Origin: Sphingomonas swuensis
GTDB taxonomy: Bacteria; Pseudomonadota; Alphaproteobacteria; Sphingomonadales; Sphingomonadaceae
DNA length: 64,000 nucleotides
Reading direction: 5' to 3'
NCBI RefSeq assembly: GCF_039538045.1
Contig: NZ_BAABBQ010000001.1
Span: forward strand, 2,006,001 to 2,070,000
Part shown: positions 9,091-19,129 of the stretch, piece by piece
Layout: every line of letters starts with the position of its first letter
Numbering within the stretch: position 1 is the stretch's first letter
Position numbers and translations under genes: made by a program
The notes under the pieces: generated by a model
Told to the model about the DNA's origin: nothing
Database searches by the model: none
What the model saw: only the letters and a program-made list of their open reading frames with translations

Positions 9091-10278
9091 TCAATCGCTC
9101 GACCGAGGCGCGTGGACCACCTGCTGGACGAGGAAGAAACTCGTCGCGGCGTAGATGAGGAGAGCGACGGTGAGCGCGCTCCACCAGCCGAACGGTGCGA
9201 AGAGGATGGCGAGGAAGACCGCGGCGCGCGAACTGAAGAGCCAGATTTCTCCGGCAAAATCGCGGCCTCCGCGCTCGATCCGGGTGGCTTCGGCGAAGGC
9301 GATCGTCCCCGCCGCCGCGACCAGTGCGCCCCAGCCGCCGCCATGTCGGCTCTCGAACCAGCCAAGCCCGAGCAGCGCGAGCCCATGTGCCGGCCACAGC
9401 AAGCGCCGGGTCAGGGCACTCCTCGGCAGCGGCTGAAGCCGGACCGTCGCCAGCCGCTCGGCCAGCCGGTCGAGCGGGCTCGCCAGTAGCAGCAGGCCAA
9501 GCGCCCAGGGCGCCAGCCCACGGGTGAAGAGAAGCCCCGCCGCCAGCACCATGACCAGCGCCGCCGACAGGAGCCATGCCGGCCGCAACGGTGTCCGGAT
9601 GATCTGTGCGGCGAGCAGGTTCTCGAGCGGCGGGAGGAGGAAGCGGCTCGGCCAGTCACGACGGCTGCTCTCGGAGGCGCGAAGCAGGTGACGGTCGAAG
9701 GCGTCTGGGCTCCGCTCGGTACCGGCGAGGAAGGGGGTGAGGTTCTCGGGCGCGGCAATCAGCCGGGCCCCGGCCTGAACGGTGCGCCGAAGCAAGGTCG
9801 ACTGCAGATCCCAGTCACCGAGCATCCGTGCCGTGTCGGCCAGCAATCCGCTGTCGATCCGCGACAGGCCGGACCAGCGATGATCGTCGTCGATCCGCTC
9901 GAACCCGGCATGGCTCTCGTCGTCGGGGACGGTCACGATGCTCCGGTCGGTCTCCTCGGCCAAGTCGGCGAGCAGTACCGGTGCCGGTGCGATCCCGTCG
10001 GCGATCTGGAGCACCGAAAGGCCGGGTTCGAAGCGAGCCGCGGCCTCGGCGGCGTCACTGACGGGGATGACGCCGATGCCGTCGGCACGAAGCCGCTCGA
10101 ACGCCGCCTGCAGCGCCGGAGGGACGCGCTCAACCAGCACCACGATCGGTGCGGCGCCGACGGCGGCGGCGCAGCGCGCCTGATATTCGACGAGGGTTCG
10201 GCCAGCGAGCGGAAGCAGGGCGTGAAGGCCGCCCGCATCGTCTTTGCCCTGTGCAGCAATGAGAGCGCCGAGCGCCAT
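9091..10278 (-). CDS. Nucleotidyltransferase-like/membrane fusion protein, uncharacterised
   Basis: A 395-residue two-part protein. Residues 1-200 look like a sugar-nucleotide or MobA-type nucleotidyltransferase fold (GGLHALLPLAGRTLVEYQ near the N-terminus, a PIVVLVERV strand), though the classical GxGxRxxxxP loop is not clear. Residues 225-385 hold four to six membrane segments arranged like a CDP-alcohol phosphatidyltransferase, with SPLDRLAERL recalling the end of that family's motif; the full DGxxAR...GxxxD motif is absent. A lipid-headgroup role is possible but unproven. It shares a 69-base divergent spacer with the coiled-coil gene. Confidence 0.55.
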   Translation of the reverse strand: MALGALIAAQGKDDAGGLHALLPLAGRTLVEYQARCAAAVGAAPIVVLVERVPPALQAAFERLRADGIGVIPVSDAAEAAARFEPGLSVLQIADGIAPAPVLLADLAEETDRSIVTVPDDESHAGFERIDDDHRWSGLSRIDSGLLADTARMLGDWDLQSTLLRRTVQAGARLIAAPENLTPFLAGTERSPDAFDRHLLRASESSRRDWPSRFLLPPLENLLAAQIIRTPLRPAWLLSAALVMVLAAGLLFTRGLAPWALGLLLLASPLDRLAERLATVRLQPLPRSALTRRLLWPAHGLALLGLGWFESRHGGGWGALVAAAGTIAFAEATRIERGGRDFAGEIWLFSSRAAVFLAILFAPFGWWSALTVALLIYAATSFFLVQQVVHAPRSSD

Positions 10279-10347
10279 TTCTTCCCTCCTCCCGAGCGAT
10301 CCTCTTGCACGCTTCCGCTTGTCCGCAAAGGTGGTAAAACACGCGTC

Positions 10348-12645
10348 ATGACGTCGCCCCAGCCCCGCTCCGCCTCCGGCCCCGCCGCTGAACCGCTCGA
10401 GCTGACGGAGGCTGTCGGCAGCCCCGCCGAGCCCGCGCCAATGGAGTTCGTCACCGACTGGACCCCACCTTCGGCCGAGCGCGGCGAGGAGCGAGGTGCA
10501 GGGGGAAGGCAGGTCCTAGCGATCGCGCTCACGATCCTCGCCGTCCTGTGGGTCGGGTTCGTCGCCTGGCAGGTCGGCCGCTCCCAGCCGACACTGTCCG
10601 CGATCCCGACCTGGCTCTCGCTTGCCGCCGGTCCGCTCGCCTTGCTGGCCCTCGCCTGGCTGATCTTCGGCCGGACCCGCCGCCGCGAGGCCGAGCGTTT
10701 CACCGCCAGCGTTCATGCGATGCAGGCCGAGGCGCGCAGCCTCGAGCAATTGCTCGGCGTCCTCCGCCAGCGGCTCGACGAGGAGCAGGCGGCGCTCGGC
10801 AGCCATGCCGACCGGCTGATGCGGCTTGGCGACGAGACCGGGCATCGCCTCGGCTCCGTCACTCGCGAGTTCGCTGCGGGCAGCGACGCGCTGGCGCGCC
10901 ATGCCGCGGTGCTCGACCGGGCCGCGGAAAGCGCCCGCACCGACATCGGCGTCCTCCTCGAAGATCTTCCGCGGGCCGAGGCGAGCAGCCGGGCCATGGC
11001 CGAGGAGCTGCGTTCCTCGGGCCGAGAAGCCAGTGCTCAGGCCGCGGCGCTCGAGGCGCATCTCGCGGCGGTCACCGGCCGCGCGCGCGAAGCCGAGGAT
11101 GTGGTCGGTGGCGCCGCCCAGCGCCTCGTTGCCCACCTCACGCAGATCGAGAGCGCCGGGGCGGCCGCGGCGATGCGTGTCGCCGACGCCGGAACGGGCG
11201 CCTCCGCCGAAGTCGACGCGCTGCTCGTCCGCACCGCCGAGGCGCTCGGCGAGGTACGCGGCGGTATCGACGCTCAGGCCGCGGCGGTGCACGCGCTGAT
11301 CGCGCAGAGCGCCGCCGCCATGTCGACCGCCGGCCACGACGCGGCGGAGCAGCTCGGCGGCCGCCTCGCCCATGCGGGCGGCGCCTTGGACGGACTTTCG
11401 AGCCGGATTGCCGAGCAGGACCGCGCGGTCACTGCGCTGGTGGCCGGCCTCGAGCGACAGCTGGCCGAAGTCGACCAGCGCTTCGTCGACCTGGCCGCCG
11501 AGGGTGACCTCAGGGCCCAGGCGGTGGCGACCGCGATCGACCGAGTCCGCCGCGAACTCGATGGGCTCGCGGACCAGCAGTCGGCGAGCGACGGCTCGCT
11601 CGAGCAGCTTGCGGCGCGCACCGACCAGCTTCGCTCGTCGGTCGGCGCGCTCAGCCGCGAGTGCGGCGAGGAGCTGGCAGGCGCGCTCGGCAGTGCCGAA
11701 GGCGGCGCCGAGCGGCTGCTTGCCGCGGTGCAGGCGGCCCGTCCCGACGTCGAATGGATGAACCAGGCCGCGGCGCAGGCGAGCGAACGTCTCCTGACGA
11801 GCACCGCCGGACTCGGCGAGAGCCAGAGCCGCCTTGAAGGCCTGCTGGCCACGCTCGACGGCGGTGTCGGCGGCGCCGAGGCCCGTCTCGGCACTTTGCG
11901 CGAAGCCATTGCCGCCACCGCTGCCGACGCGCAGCGACTGGAAGCGGAAACCGGCCCTGCCCTCGTCCAGGCGATGGTGCAGGTGCGCGAAGCCGCCGCC
12001 CAGGCAGCGACCCGCGCCCGCGAGGCCCTCGCCGCGGTGGTCCCGGCGGCGGCCGAGCAGCTGTCCTCGGATACAAGGGCTGCGCTCACCCGCGCGGTCG
12101 AGGACAGTGTGCAGGCACAGCTACGCGAGGTCGAACGGGTCGCGGCCGAGGCGCTATCGGCTGCACGGGCCGCCTCCGAGGGGCTGTCGCGGCAGATGCT
12201 CAATATCGGCCGCACCGCTTCGGCGCTCGAGCAGCACCTCCAGAAGACCGACGAGGACAGCCGGTCGGCCGACAGCGAGGCCTTCGCCCGCCGCGCCGCG
12301 GTCCTCATCGACAGCATGAACTCGGCATCGATCGACGTCGGCCGCATCCTATCGGACGAGGTCGACGATCGCGCCTGGGCAGCCTACCTCAAGGGCGATC
12401 GCGGGGTCTTCACCCGCAAGGCGGTCCGCCTGCTCAGCTCGGGCGACCAGCGCGTGCTCGATCAGCAGTTCGCGGGCGACGCCGAATTCGCCGGCTCGGT
12501 CACCCGCTATGTCCAGGACTTCGAGACCATGCTCCGCCGCGCATCGGCCGAGCGCGAGGGCGGGATGATGGCGGTCACCCTGCTGTCGAGCGACATGGGC
12601 CGGCTCTACACCGCGCTCGCACAGGTGGTCGAGCGCCGCCGCTGA
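10348..12645 (+). CDS. Membrane-anchored long coiled-coil protein (TipN-like architecture)
   Basis: A 765-residue protein. After an N-terminal Pro/Glu-rich cytoplasmic stretch come two membrane segments at about residues 55-75 and 88-108. About 550 residues of Ala/Glu/Arg/Gln-rich coiled coil follow (about 110-660), then a more globular C-terminus (RAWAAYLKGDRGVFTRKAVRLL). This two-helix anchor plus long cytoplasmic coiled coil resembles the Caulobacter polarity factor TipN, but the resemblance is architectural and low-complexity coiled coils give weak homology. Alternatives are an RmuC-like or chemoreceptor-like protein. Start chosen at the first ATG before the hydrophobic region. Confidence 0.65.
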   Translation: MTSPQPRSASGPAAEPLELTEAVGSPAEPAPMEFVTDWTPPSAERGEERGAGGRQVLAIALTILAVLWVGFVAWQVGRSQPTLSAIPTWLSLAAGPLALLALAWLIFGRTRRREAERFTASVHAMQAEARSLEQLLGVLRQRLDEEQAALGSHADRLMRLGDETGHRLGSVTREFAAGSDALARHAAVLDRAAESARTDIGVLLEDLPRAEASSRAMAEELRSSGREASAQAAALEAHLAAVTGRAREAEDVVGGAAQRLVAHLTQIESAGAAAAMRVADAGTGASAEVDALLVRTAEALGEVRGGIDAQAAAVHALIAQSAAAMSTAGHDAAEQLGGRLAHAGGALDGLSSRIAEQDRAVTALVAGLERQLAEVDQRFVDLAAEGDLRAQAVATAIDRVRRELDGLADQQSASDGSLEQLAARTDQLRSSVGALSRECGEELAGALGSAEGGAERLLAAVQAARPDVEWMNQAAAQASERLLTSTAGLGESQSRLEGLLATLDGGVGGAEARLGTLREAIAATAADAQRLEAETGPALVQAMVQVREAAAQAATRAREALAAVVPAAAEQLSSDTRAALTRAVEDSVQAQLREVERVAAEALSAARAASEGLSRQMLNIGRTASALEQHLQKTDEDSRSADSEAFARRAAVLIDSMNSASIDVGRILSDEVDDRAWAAYLKGDRGVFTRKAVRLLSSGDQRVLDQQFAGDAEFAGSVTRYVQDFETMLRRASAEREGGMMAVTLLSSDMGRLYTALAQVVERRR

Positions 12646-12654
12646 GGCCTCGGC

Positions 12655-12915
12655 TCAGTTGTAGAAGTCGAGGTCCTCGATCCCGATCCAGCCCTCGACG
12701 AAATTGACGTAGAAGAGGACGAAAAGACCGAGCGAGACCAGCGCCGACCGCAGGAGGTGGCGCTGGAGCTCGAAGCGATGCGGCGCGCTGTCCGCCTGTC
12801 CGCTGACCTTGGCCGTTCCGGCTTCCTCGTCGGTCCTCACTCCGAACGGCAGCAGCAGGAACGCCGTGAAGACGAAGAACAGGAAGTAGATGGCGATCGC
12901 GGAGACGAGCGTCAC
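12655..12915 (-). CDS. DUF1467 family small membrane protein
   Basis: An 86-residue protein with two membrane segments (about residues 3-23 and 57-77) separated by a short loop containing PFGVRTDEE, which is typical of DUF1467. The function is unknown. The start is GTG at 12915, overlapping the TGA of rnj as GTGA; this gives the usual DUF1467 N-terminus TLVSAIAIYF. It is the last gene of the long nuo-birA-coaX-rnj block. Confidence 0.85.
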   Translation of the reverse strand: MTLVSAIAIYFLFFVFTAFLLLPFGVRTDEEAGTAKVSGQADSAPHRFELQRHLLRSALVSLGLFVLFYVNFVEGWIGIEDLDFYN

Positions 12916-14552
12916 AGGCGGGTGACCAGCACTTCCACGTTCGGCTTCTTGCCGGTCCACAGGGTGGCGCAGCGGCGCACCGCGAGGCGGATGTTCTCGC
13001 GCAGTTTCTCCTCGTCGCGGATCGGTTCGACCGCCTTGGCCGCGGTCTGGGCGGCGTCGCGGATGAAGTCGTCACGATCCTCCTCGACCGGCACGCCGAC
13101 GATCCGGACCTGGGGATCGGCGGCAAGCGCGCCATTCTTGTTCAGCACCACGCTGATGGCGATCACGCCCTGGAAAGCGAGGCGGCGCCGCTCGTTGATG
13201 GTCGACCCGTCGGCCGGCAGGATGACATCGCCGTCGAGCACCAGTCGTCCGACGTGCTCCTCGCCGATCTTCTTCGGCGCGCCCGGCGCAAGCCGGACGA
13301 GGTCGCCATTGACCTGGACCAGCGCGCCCGGAATCCCGCTGGCGAGACCGAGCCGCGCCTGCTCGAGCATGTGACGGCGCTCGCCGTGCACGGGGATCAG
13401 CGTTTTGGGCCGGATCCACTCGTACATGCGCTGGAGTTCCGGACGGCCCGGGTGACCCGAGACGTGGACGTGTGCCTGACGCTCGGTGATCGTCTGGACG
13501 CCGAGCATGGCGAGCTGGTTCATCACCCGACCGACGGCATTCTCGTTGCCGGGGATCTGGCGCGAGGAGAAGACCACCGTGTCGGCCTCGCCCAGCTTGA
13601 TCTCGTGCTGGCCCGCCGCGATCCGGCCGAGCGCGGCCCTGGGCTCGCCCTGCCCCCCGGTGGCGACCACCAGCAGCTCGCGGCGGGGCAGCCGCATCGC
13701 CTCGTCGTAGCGGACGGTGTCAGGAAAGTCGGTGAGATAGCCGGTCGCCCGCGCGACCTTGAGGTAGCGCTCGATCGAACGCCCGGCGACCGCGACCCGC
13801 CGGCCCGTCGCCTCGGCGACCTTGCCGATGGTGTGAAGTCGCGCCGCGTTCGACGCGAAAGTGGTGACGACCACACGCCCGCGCGCCTCGTCCACCACCT
13901 TGAGCAGCCCGTCGTAGACCTCCGCCTCGGAGCCGGACTCCTTGTCGGTGAAGGCATTGGTGCTGTCGCAGACCATCACGTCGATCCCGCGGTCGCCGAT
14001 CGCGCGCAGCTGGTCGGGCGAGGTCGGGTTGCCGAGCACCGGCGTGGGATCCAGCTTCCAGTCGCCGGTATGGAAGATGCGACCGTGGTCCGTCTCGATG
14101 AGCAGCCCGTTCGATTCCGGGATCGAGTGCGCCAGCGGCACCGGGGTGACCCTGAACGGTCCGAGGTCGAGCACGTCGCCGGGGTGGATCAGGCGCAGCT
14201 TGACCTGACCGGACAGCCCTTCCTCCTCGAGCTTGTGGGCGATCAGCCCTGCCGTGAACGGAGTCGCGTAGAGCGGCACCTGGAGGTCGGCGGCAAGGTA
14301 GGGAATGGCGCCGATATGGTCTTCGTGACCATGGGTCAGCACCAGCCCGACAAGGTCCTTGCGGCGCCGCTCGATGAAGTCGAGGTCGGGCAGGATGAGG
14401 TCGATGCCTGGATAGTCGGCTTCGCCGAAGGTCATTCCGCAGTCGACCATCAGCCACTTGCCCTGGGTGCCATAGAGATTGGCATTCATCCCGATCTCGC
14501 CGGAGCCGCCAAGCGCGAGGAAGAGTAGTTCGTTACCTGGAGTCACAGTCAT
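12912..14552 (-). CDS. rnj: Ribonuclease J
   Basis: A 546-residue metallo-beta-lactamase/beta-CASP ribonuclease that degrades and matures RNA from the 5' end. The zinc-binding motif THGHEDHIG has His74, His76, Asp78 and His79; the later beta-CASP motif HVSGHPGR is also present. The ATG at 14552 gives the usual length; an upstream TTG at 14591 would add 13 unconserved residues. It lies about 100 bases after coaX and overlaps the DUF1467 gene by GTGA. Confidence 0.95.
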   Translation of the reverse strand: MTVTPGNELLFLALGGSGEIGMNANLYGTQGKWLMVDCGMTFGEADYPGIDLILPDLDFIERRRKDLVGLVLTHGHEDHIGAIPYLAADLQVPLYATPFTAGLIAHKLEEEGLSGQVKLRLIHPGDVLDLGPFRVTPVPLAHSIPESNGLLIETDHGRIFHTGDWKLDPTPVLGNPTSPDQLRAIGDRGIDVMVCDSTNAFTDKESGSEAEVYDGLLKVVDEARGRVVVTTFASNAARLHTIGKVAEATGRRVAVAGRSIERYLKVARATGYLTDFPDTVRYDEAMRLPRRELLVVATGGQGEPRAALGRIAAGQHEIKLGEADTVVFSSRQIPGNENAVGRVMNQLAMLGVQTITERQAHVHVSGHPGRPELQRMYEWIRPKTLIPVHGERRHMLEQARLGLASGIPGALVQVNGDLVRLAPGAPKKIGEEHVGRLVLDGDVILPADGSTINERRRLAFQGVIAISVVLNKNGALAADPQVRIVGVPVEEDRDDFIRDAAQTAAKAVEPIRDEEKLRENIRLAVRRCATLWTGKKPNVEVLVTRL

Positions 14553-14656
14553 TCCGATCTGATGCCCGCCGATGCCGGCGCGGCCACGCAATCCATCATG
14601 TCATGTCAGGTGCGGTGCGGCTGGATTGCAGTGCCGTTCCGCTCCTCGAATTTCGT

Positions 14657-15442
14657 TCAGCCTGCCGCGAGGCTCCGCCGCCACAGCAGCGCCAACCCCT
14701 GAATCGTAAGGTCGGGTTCGATCCGGTCGAACACCGGCGTGTGCTGCTGGAACAGGGTCGCGAGCCCGCCGGTCGCGATCGTCGTGACCGGGCGTCCGAT
14801 CTCTGCCTTCACCCGAGCGAGCAGGCCCTCGATCATCGCCACATAGCCCCAGTAGATGCCGGACAGCATTTGGCTGCTCGTGGTGCGGCCGATCACCGTA
14901 GGGTCCTCAGGCGCCTCGATCGCGATGCGCGGCAGCTTGGCCGCCGCCGCGACCAGTGCATCGAGGCTGAGGTTGATCCCCGGCGCGATGATCCCGCCCT
15001 TGTACGCTCCGTCATAGTCGACCACGTCGAAGGTGGTCGCGGTGCCGAAGTCGATAACCACGAGGTCGCCCGGGCAGACCGCATGCGCCGCGATGGCGTT
15101 GAGCGCTCGGTCGGCGCCCACATTGTGCGGCTCATCGACGTCGAGGCGAATGCCCCAGCCTGCCTGCCCCTGCCCCGCCACCAGCGCCTCGGTGCCGAAA
15201 TACTTCGTCGAGAGCACCTGCAGATTGTGCAGCGCGCGCGGCACCACCGTGCCGATGATGACTCCGCTCACGTCGCTGCGCCCATAGCCCTCGAGCGCTA
15301 GCAACTGGTGCAGCCAGACCGCATATTCGTCGGCCGTCCGGCGCGGATCGGTCGCGATCCGCCAGCGCGCGGCGATGCTTCCATCCTCGCCCACCAGCGC
15401 GAAGACGATGTTGGTATTGCCGGCATCCACCGCAAGCAGCAT
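14657..15442 (-). CDS. coaX: Type III pantothenate kinase
   Basis: A 261-residue enzyme of the ASKHA fold that phosphorylates pantothenate, the first step of coenzyme A synthesis. The N-terminal [10 protein letters not shown] phosphate motif, the GADR motif and DFGTATTFD are all visible. It is 4 bases downstream of birA, so the two are likely co-translated. Confidence 0.95.
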   Translation of the reverse strand: MLLAVDAGNTNIVFALVGEDGSIAARWRIATDPRRTADEYAVWLHQLLALEGYGRSDVSGVIIGTVVPRALHNLQVLSTKYFGTEALVAGQGQAGWGIRLDVDEPHNVGADRALNAIAAHAVCPGDLVVIDFGTATTFDVVDYDGAYKGGIIAPGINLSLDALVAAAAKLPRIAIEAPEDPTVIGRTTSSQMLSGIYWGYVAMIEGLLARVKAEIGRPVTTIATGGLATLFQQHTPVFDRIEPDLTIQGLALLWRRSLAAG

Positions 15443-15446
15443 CGCC

Positions 15447-16145
15447 TCAGCCTCCGAGCATCACGTCGGCGGCATGGATGCGCCGCTCTTCGCCGCCCGG
15501 CAAGGCGAGCCGCAGCGCGCCGTCCTCGCCAAGGCCGGCGAAGGTGCCGGACAGCCGCTCGTCGGCGGCGACATGGACGCTGAGCTCGGTCCCGAGCGGA
15601 TGCGCGCTTTCCAGCCACAAAGCGGTCAGGCCGACCGGATCCTCGCGCCACCGGGTCAGTTCGCGCGCGAAGGCGGCGGCGAGCAGCGGGGCGAATGCCT
15701 GCGGGCTGACCAGCGCCACGCTCGACAGGGCGGCGGTCTCGCGCCCCTCGATCGCGGGGGCATGAGCGAGATTGACACCGAAGCCGGCCACGATGCGATC
15801 TTCCTGCCGCTCGAGCAGGATGCCGGCGAGCTTGGCGCGGCCGAGCAGCAGGTCGTTGGGCCATTTGATCATCAGCCCCGTCGCGGGCGCCGCCGCTTCG
15901 ACCGCGCGGATCAGCGCAACCCCCGCCGTCAGGGCGAGGGTCGAGGCCGAAGGATCGCCCTCCCGAAGCCGTACCAGTGTCGAGCCGTGGAAATTGCCGC
16001 GCGAGCTCTGCCACGCTCGGTTCTGGCGACCGCGTCCCGAGCCCTGCTCCGCCGCGATCAGCCATTCGCCCTCGGCGGCCTCGCGAGCGTCCAGCAGGTC
16101 GCTGTTGGTCGACCCGGTCCGCTCGACGAAGCGGAGCCGCGACAT
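15447..16145 (-). CDS. birA: Biotin-[acetyl-CoA-carboxylase] ligase
   Basis: A 232-residue protein made only of the catalytic and C-terminal domains, without the DNA-binding repressor domain of E. coli BirA. Biotin/ATP motifs are visible: [18 protein letters not shown] and KWPNDLLLG. It attaches biotin to the carrier protein of acetyl-CoA carboxylase. It starts 9 bases after the nuoN stop, the common alphaproteobacterial arrangement of birA at the end of the nuo operon. Confidence 0.93.
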   Translation of the reverse strand: MSRLRFVERTGSTNSDLLDAREAAEGEWLIAAEQGSGRGRQNRAWQSSRGNFHGSTLVRLREGDPSASTLALTAGVALIRAVEAAAPATGLMIKWPNDLLLGRAKLAGILLERQEDRIVAGFGVNLAHAPAIEGRETAALSSVALVSPQAFAPLLAAAFARELTRWREDPVGLTALWLESAHPLGTELSVHVAADERLSGTFAGLGEDGALRLALPGGEERRIHAADVMLGG

Positions 16146-16153
16146 GGGCGTGG

Positions 16154-17578
16154 TCAGAAGACGCTCGCCGCGTTCGCCGCGAGCGTCGAGAGCGGGTTGA
16201 TGATGAGATAACCGAGCGGGCTGATGGCAAGCGCGCAAGCGGCGATCAGAACCGTCTCCACCCGCCCGCGTGCGGCCGCGAACGGCTCGGCGGGAACGTC
16301 GAAGAACATGACCTTGACGATCTTGAGGTAGTAATAGGCACCCACGACCGTCAGCACCGCAGCGGCGATTGCCAGCGGCAGCAGCCCAGCCTGAACCGCC
16401 ACGTTGAACACCATCAGCTTGGGCCAGAAGCCGAACAGCGGCGGGATGCCCGCGAGGCTCAGCATGAAGGCCATCATCGCCCAGGCCAGCGCCGGGCGGG
16501 TGACCGACAGGCCGGCGAGGCTGTCGATGCTCTCGACCGGGCGGCCTTCGGCATCGCGCATCCGCATGACGATGAGGAAGGCGCCGAGGGTCATGACGAC
16601 ATAGACGGCGAGATAGACCAGCACGGCCGCCGCTCCGGCTTCGCCGCCGGCGGCGATGCCGACCATGGCGAAGCCGACATTGTTGATCGAGCTGTAGGCG
16701 AGCAGTCGCTTGATGTTGGTCTGACCGAAGGCCGCCACCGCTCCGAGGATGATCGAAGCGAGCGCGGCGAAGATCACGATCTGCCGCCAGCTGTCGGTCG
16801 CAGGACCCATGGCGTCGATGCAGACGCGGGTGGCGAGCAGGATCGCCGCCGCCTTTTGACCGGCGGCAAAGAAGGCGGCCACCGGGGTCGGCGCACCTTC
16901 GTAGACGTCCGGCGTCCACATGTGGAAAGGCACGGCGGAGATCTTGAAGGCTAGGCCGGCGAGCGTGAAGACGAGGCCGAAGGTCAGCCCGAGGCTCGCG
17001 CCATCGTCCGCGAACGCCGCGGAGATGCCGCTGAAGTAGGTCGTTCCGGCAAAGCCGTAGAGCAGGCTGATGCCGTAGAGCAGGATGCCGCTGGCAAGCC
17101 CGCCGAGCACGAAATATTTGAGGCCGGCCTCGGCCGAGCGCTCGTCATGGCGCCGGTAGGAAGCAAGGACGTAGGCCGAGAGGCTCTGGAGCTCGAGACC
17201 GACATAGAGCATCATCAGGTCGGTCGAGGAGACCATCACCGACGCGCCCAGTGCCGAGAGCAGGATCAGTACCGGATATTCGGCGCCATGCTCGAAGCCG
17301 CGGTCGAACCAGCCGTGCGCCATGATGATCGCAACGGCCGCCGACAGGTAGATGATGACCTTGCCGAAGGCGGCAAAGCCGTCGGCCGCCCACATGCCGC
17401 CGAACACCGCTCCGGCCTCCTGCGGCGCACCGACGAGGGAGACGGCGGCCGCGATCAGCAGCGCGACCGCACCCCAGTGGGTGATCGCCGAAGCCCGGCG
17501 AACGAAGGCGGCGACCATCATCAGCGCAATCGCGCCAAGCGTGATGATGACCTCGGGAAGGATCGGAGCGAAGTTCAT
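16154..17578 (-). CDS. nuoN: NADH-quinone oxidoreductase subunit N
   Basis: A 474-residue antiporter-like membrane subunit of respiratory complex I, with about 14 hydrophobic helices and the conserved proton-channel region around FKISAVPFHMWTPDVYEGAP (Lys and Pro within discontinuous helices). It pumps protons across the inner membrane, coupled to quinone reduction. Its ATG overlaps the nuoM stop by one base (TGATG). Confidence 0.97.
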   Translation of the reverse strand: MNFAPILPEVIITLGAIALMMVAAFVRRASAITHWGAVALLIAAAVSLVGAPQEAGAVFGGMWAADGFAAFGKVIIYLSAAVAIIMAHGWFDRGFEHGAEYPVLILLSALGASVMVSSTDLMMLYVGLELQSLSAYVLASYRRHDERSAEAGLKYFVLGGLASGILLYGISLLYGFAGTTYFSGISAAFADDGASLGLTFGLVFTLAGLAFKISAVPFHMWTPDVYEGAPTPVAAFFAAGQKAAAILLATRVCIDAMGPATDSWRQIVIFAALASIILGAVAAFGQTNIKRLLAYSSINNVGFAMVGIAAGGEAGAAAVLVYLAVYVVMTLGAFLIVMRMRDAEGRPVESIDSLAGLSVTRPALAWAMMAFMLSLAGIPPLFGFWPKLMVFNVAVQAGLLPLAIAAAVLTVVGAYYYLKIVKVMFFDVPAEPFAAARGRVETVLIAACALAISPLGYLIINPLSTLAANAASVF

Positions 17579-19128
17579 CAGTGCGCCTCCCCGGCGCCAT
17601 GTTCGGGGGCGGCGTGAGCGGCGGCTGCGGCGGCGGCAGGGTTGCCCGCCGTCGGGCGGCTGTCACCAGCGGGCGTCACGCGCTCGATCCGGGTCAGGAG
17701 CCGGCCGACGTCGTCGCGCATCGGGGCCATGAAGCTTTCGGGATAGACGCCCATCCACATCACCACCGCGGCGATCGGCACGAGCAGCGCCCACTCACGG
17801 CGGTCGAGGTCGGTCATCGCCGCGGCCTCGCTGGTGCGGGCGGCACCGTAGCTGATCCGCCAGTAGAGCCACAGCATGTAGCCCGCGCCAAGGATGATGC
17901 CGGTGGTGGCGAAGATCGCTCCCCAGGTTGAGACCTCGTAGGTCCCCATCATCGCCAGGAACTCGCCGACGAAGCCGCTCATCCCGGGTAGGCCGACCGA
18001 CGCCATGGTGAACAGCAGGAACAGCACGGCATAGCCGGGCATGTTGTTTGCAAGCCCGCCATATTTGACGATCTCGCGGGTGTGCATGCGATCGTAGATG
18101 ACGCCGACACAAAGGAAGAGCGCACCCGAGACGAGGCCGTGGCTGAGCATCACGATCAGCGCGCCTTCGATGCCCTGACGGTTGAAGGCGAATAGGCCGA
18201 AGGTGACGAACGCCATGTGCGCGACCGACGAATAGGCGATCAGCTTCTTCATGTCCTTCTGCACCAGCGCGACCAGGCTGGTGTAGACGATGGCGACCGA
18301 CGACAGGGCGAAGACCAGCGGCCAGAACTGCGCGCTGGCGTCGGGGAACATCGGCAGGCTGAAGCGGATGAAGCCGTAACCGCCCATCTTGAGCAGCACG
18401 CCGGCGAGGATCACCGAGCCGGCGGTCGGCGCCTGCACGTGCGCGTCGGGAAGCCAGGTATGTACCGGCCACATGGGCATCTTGACCGCGAAGCTGGCGA
18501 AGAAGGCGAGCCACAGCCAGGTCTGGAGATGCGCCGGGAAATCGTAGGCCATCAGCGTCGGGATGTCGCCGGTGCCGCTCTGCGCGATCATCACCAGCAT
18601 TGCGACCAGCATCAGAACCGAGCCGAGCAGCGTGTAGAGGAAGAACTTGTAGGCCGCCTTGATCTTCTCGGCCCCGCCCCAGATTCCGATGATGAGGTAC
18701 ATCGGGATGAGGCCGGCTTCGAAGAAGATGTAGAAGAGCAGCAGGTCCTGCGCCATGAAGACGCCGAGCATCAGCGCCTCCATCAGCAGGAAGGCCGCCA
18801 TATATTCGGGCACCCGGCGCTCGATCGCGCGCCAGCTCGCGCCGATGCAGATCGGCATCAGGAACACGCTGAGCATGATCAGCATCAACGCGATGCCGTC
18901 GATCCCGAGCGCCCAGTTCAGGTAAGGCGTGCCCAGGCTCACCCGCTCCTGGAACTGCCACTGCGCGCCGCCGGTGTCGTAGCCCGCCCACAGCACGCAG
19001 CCGAGGACGAACAGCGCGAGCGTCGTGCCGAGCGCCAGCCAGCGTGCGCCATTGGTGCCGACGAACAGGCAGCCGAGTGCCGCCAGCAGCGGCAGGGCGA
19101 TCATCAGGGAAAGGATGGGGAAGTCCAT
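17578..19128 (-). CDS. nuoM: NADH-quinone oxidoreductase subunit M
   Basis: A 516-residue complex I antiporter-like subunit with about 14 membrane helices. The key motif [20 protein letters not shown] marks the proton-channel half. The C-terminus has an Ala-rich tail of about 30 residues ending in Ala/His/Glu-rich sequence, which adds nothing recognisable. It begins one base after the nuoL stop region. Confidence 0.97.
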   Translation of the reverse strand: MDFPILSLMIALPLLAALGCLFVGTNGARWLALGTTLALFVLGCVLWAGYDTGGAQWQFQERVSLGTPYLNWALGIDGIALMLIMLSVFLMPICIGASWRAIERRVPEYMAAFLLMEALMLGVFMAQDLLLFYIFFEAGLIPMYLIIGIWGGAEKIKAAYKFFLYTLLGSVLMLVAMLVMIAQSGTGDIPTLMAYDFPAHLQTWLWLAFFASFAVKMPMWPVHTWLPDAHVQAPTAGSVILAGVLLKMGGYGFIRFSLPMFPDASAQFWPLVFALSSVAIVYTSLVALVQKDMKKLIAYSSVAHMAFVTFGLFAFNRQGIEGALIVMLSHGLVSGALFLCVGVIYDRMHTREIVKYGGLANNMPGYAVLFLLFTMASVGLPGMSGFVGEFLAMMGTYEVSTWGAIFATTGIILGAGYMLWLYWRISYGAARTSEAAAMTDLDRREWALLVPIAAVVMWMGVYPESFMAPMRDDVGRLLTRIERVTPAGDSRPTAGNPAAAAAAAHAAPEHGAGEAH

Positions 19129-19129
19129 A

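Noticed and set aside
13254..14528. A 424-codon frame antisense to rnj
   Set aside because: RNase J on the minus strand has all catalytic motifs; the antisense frame has none.
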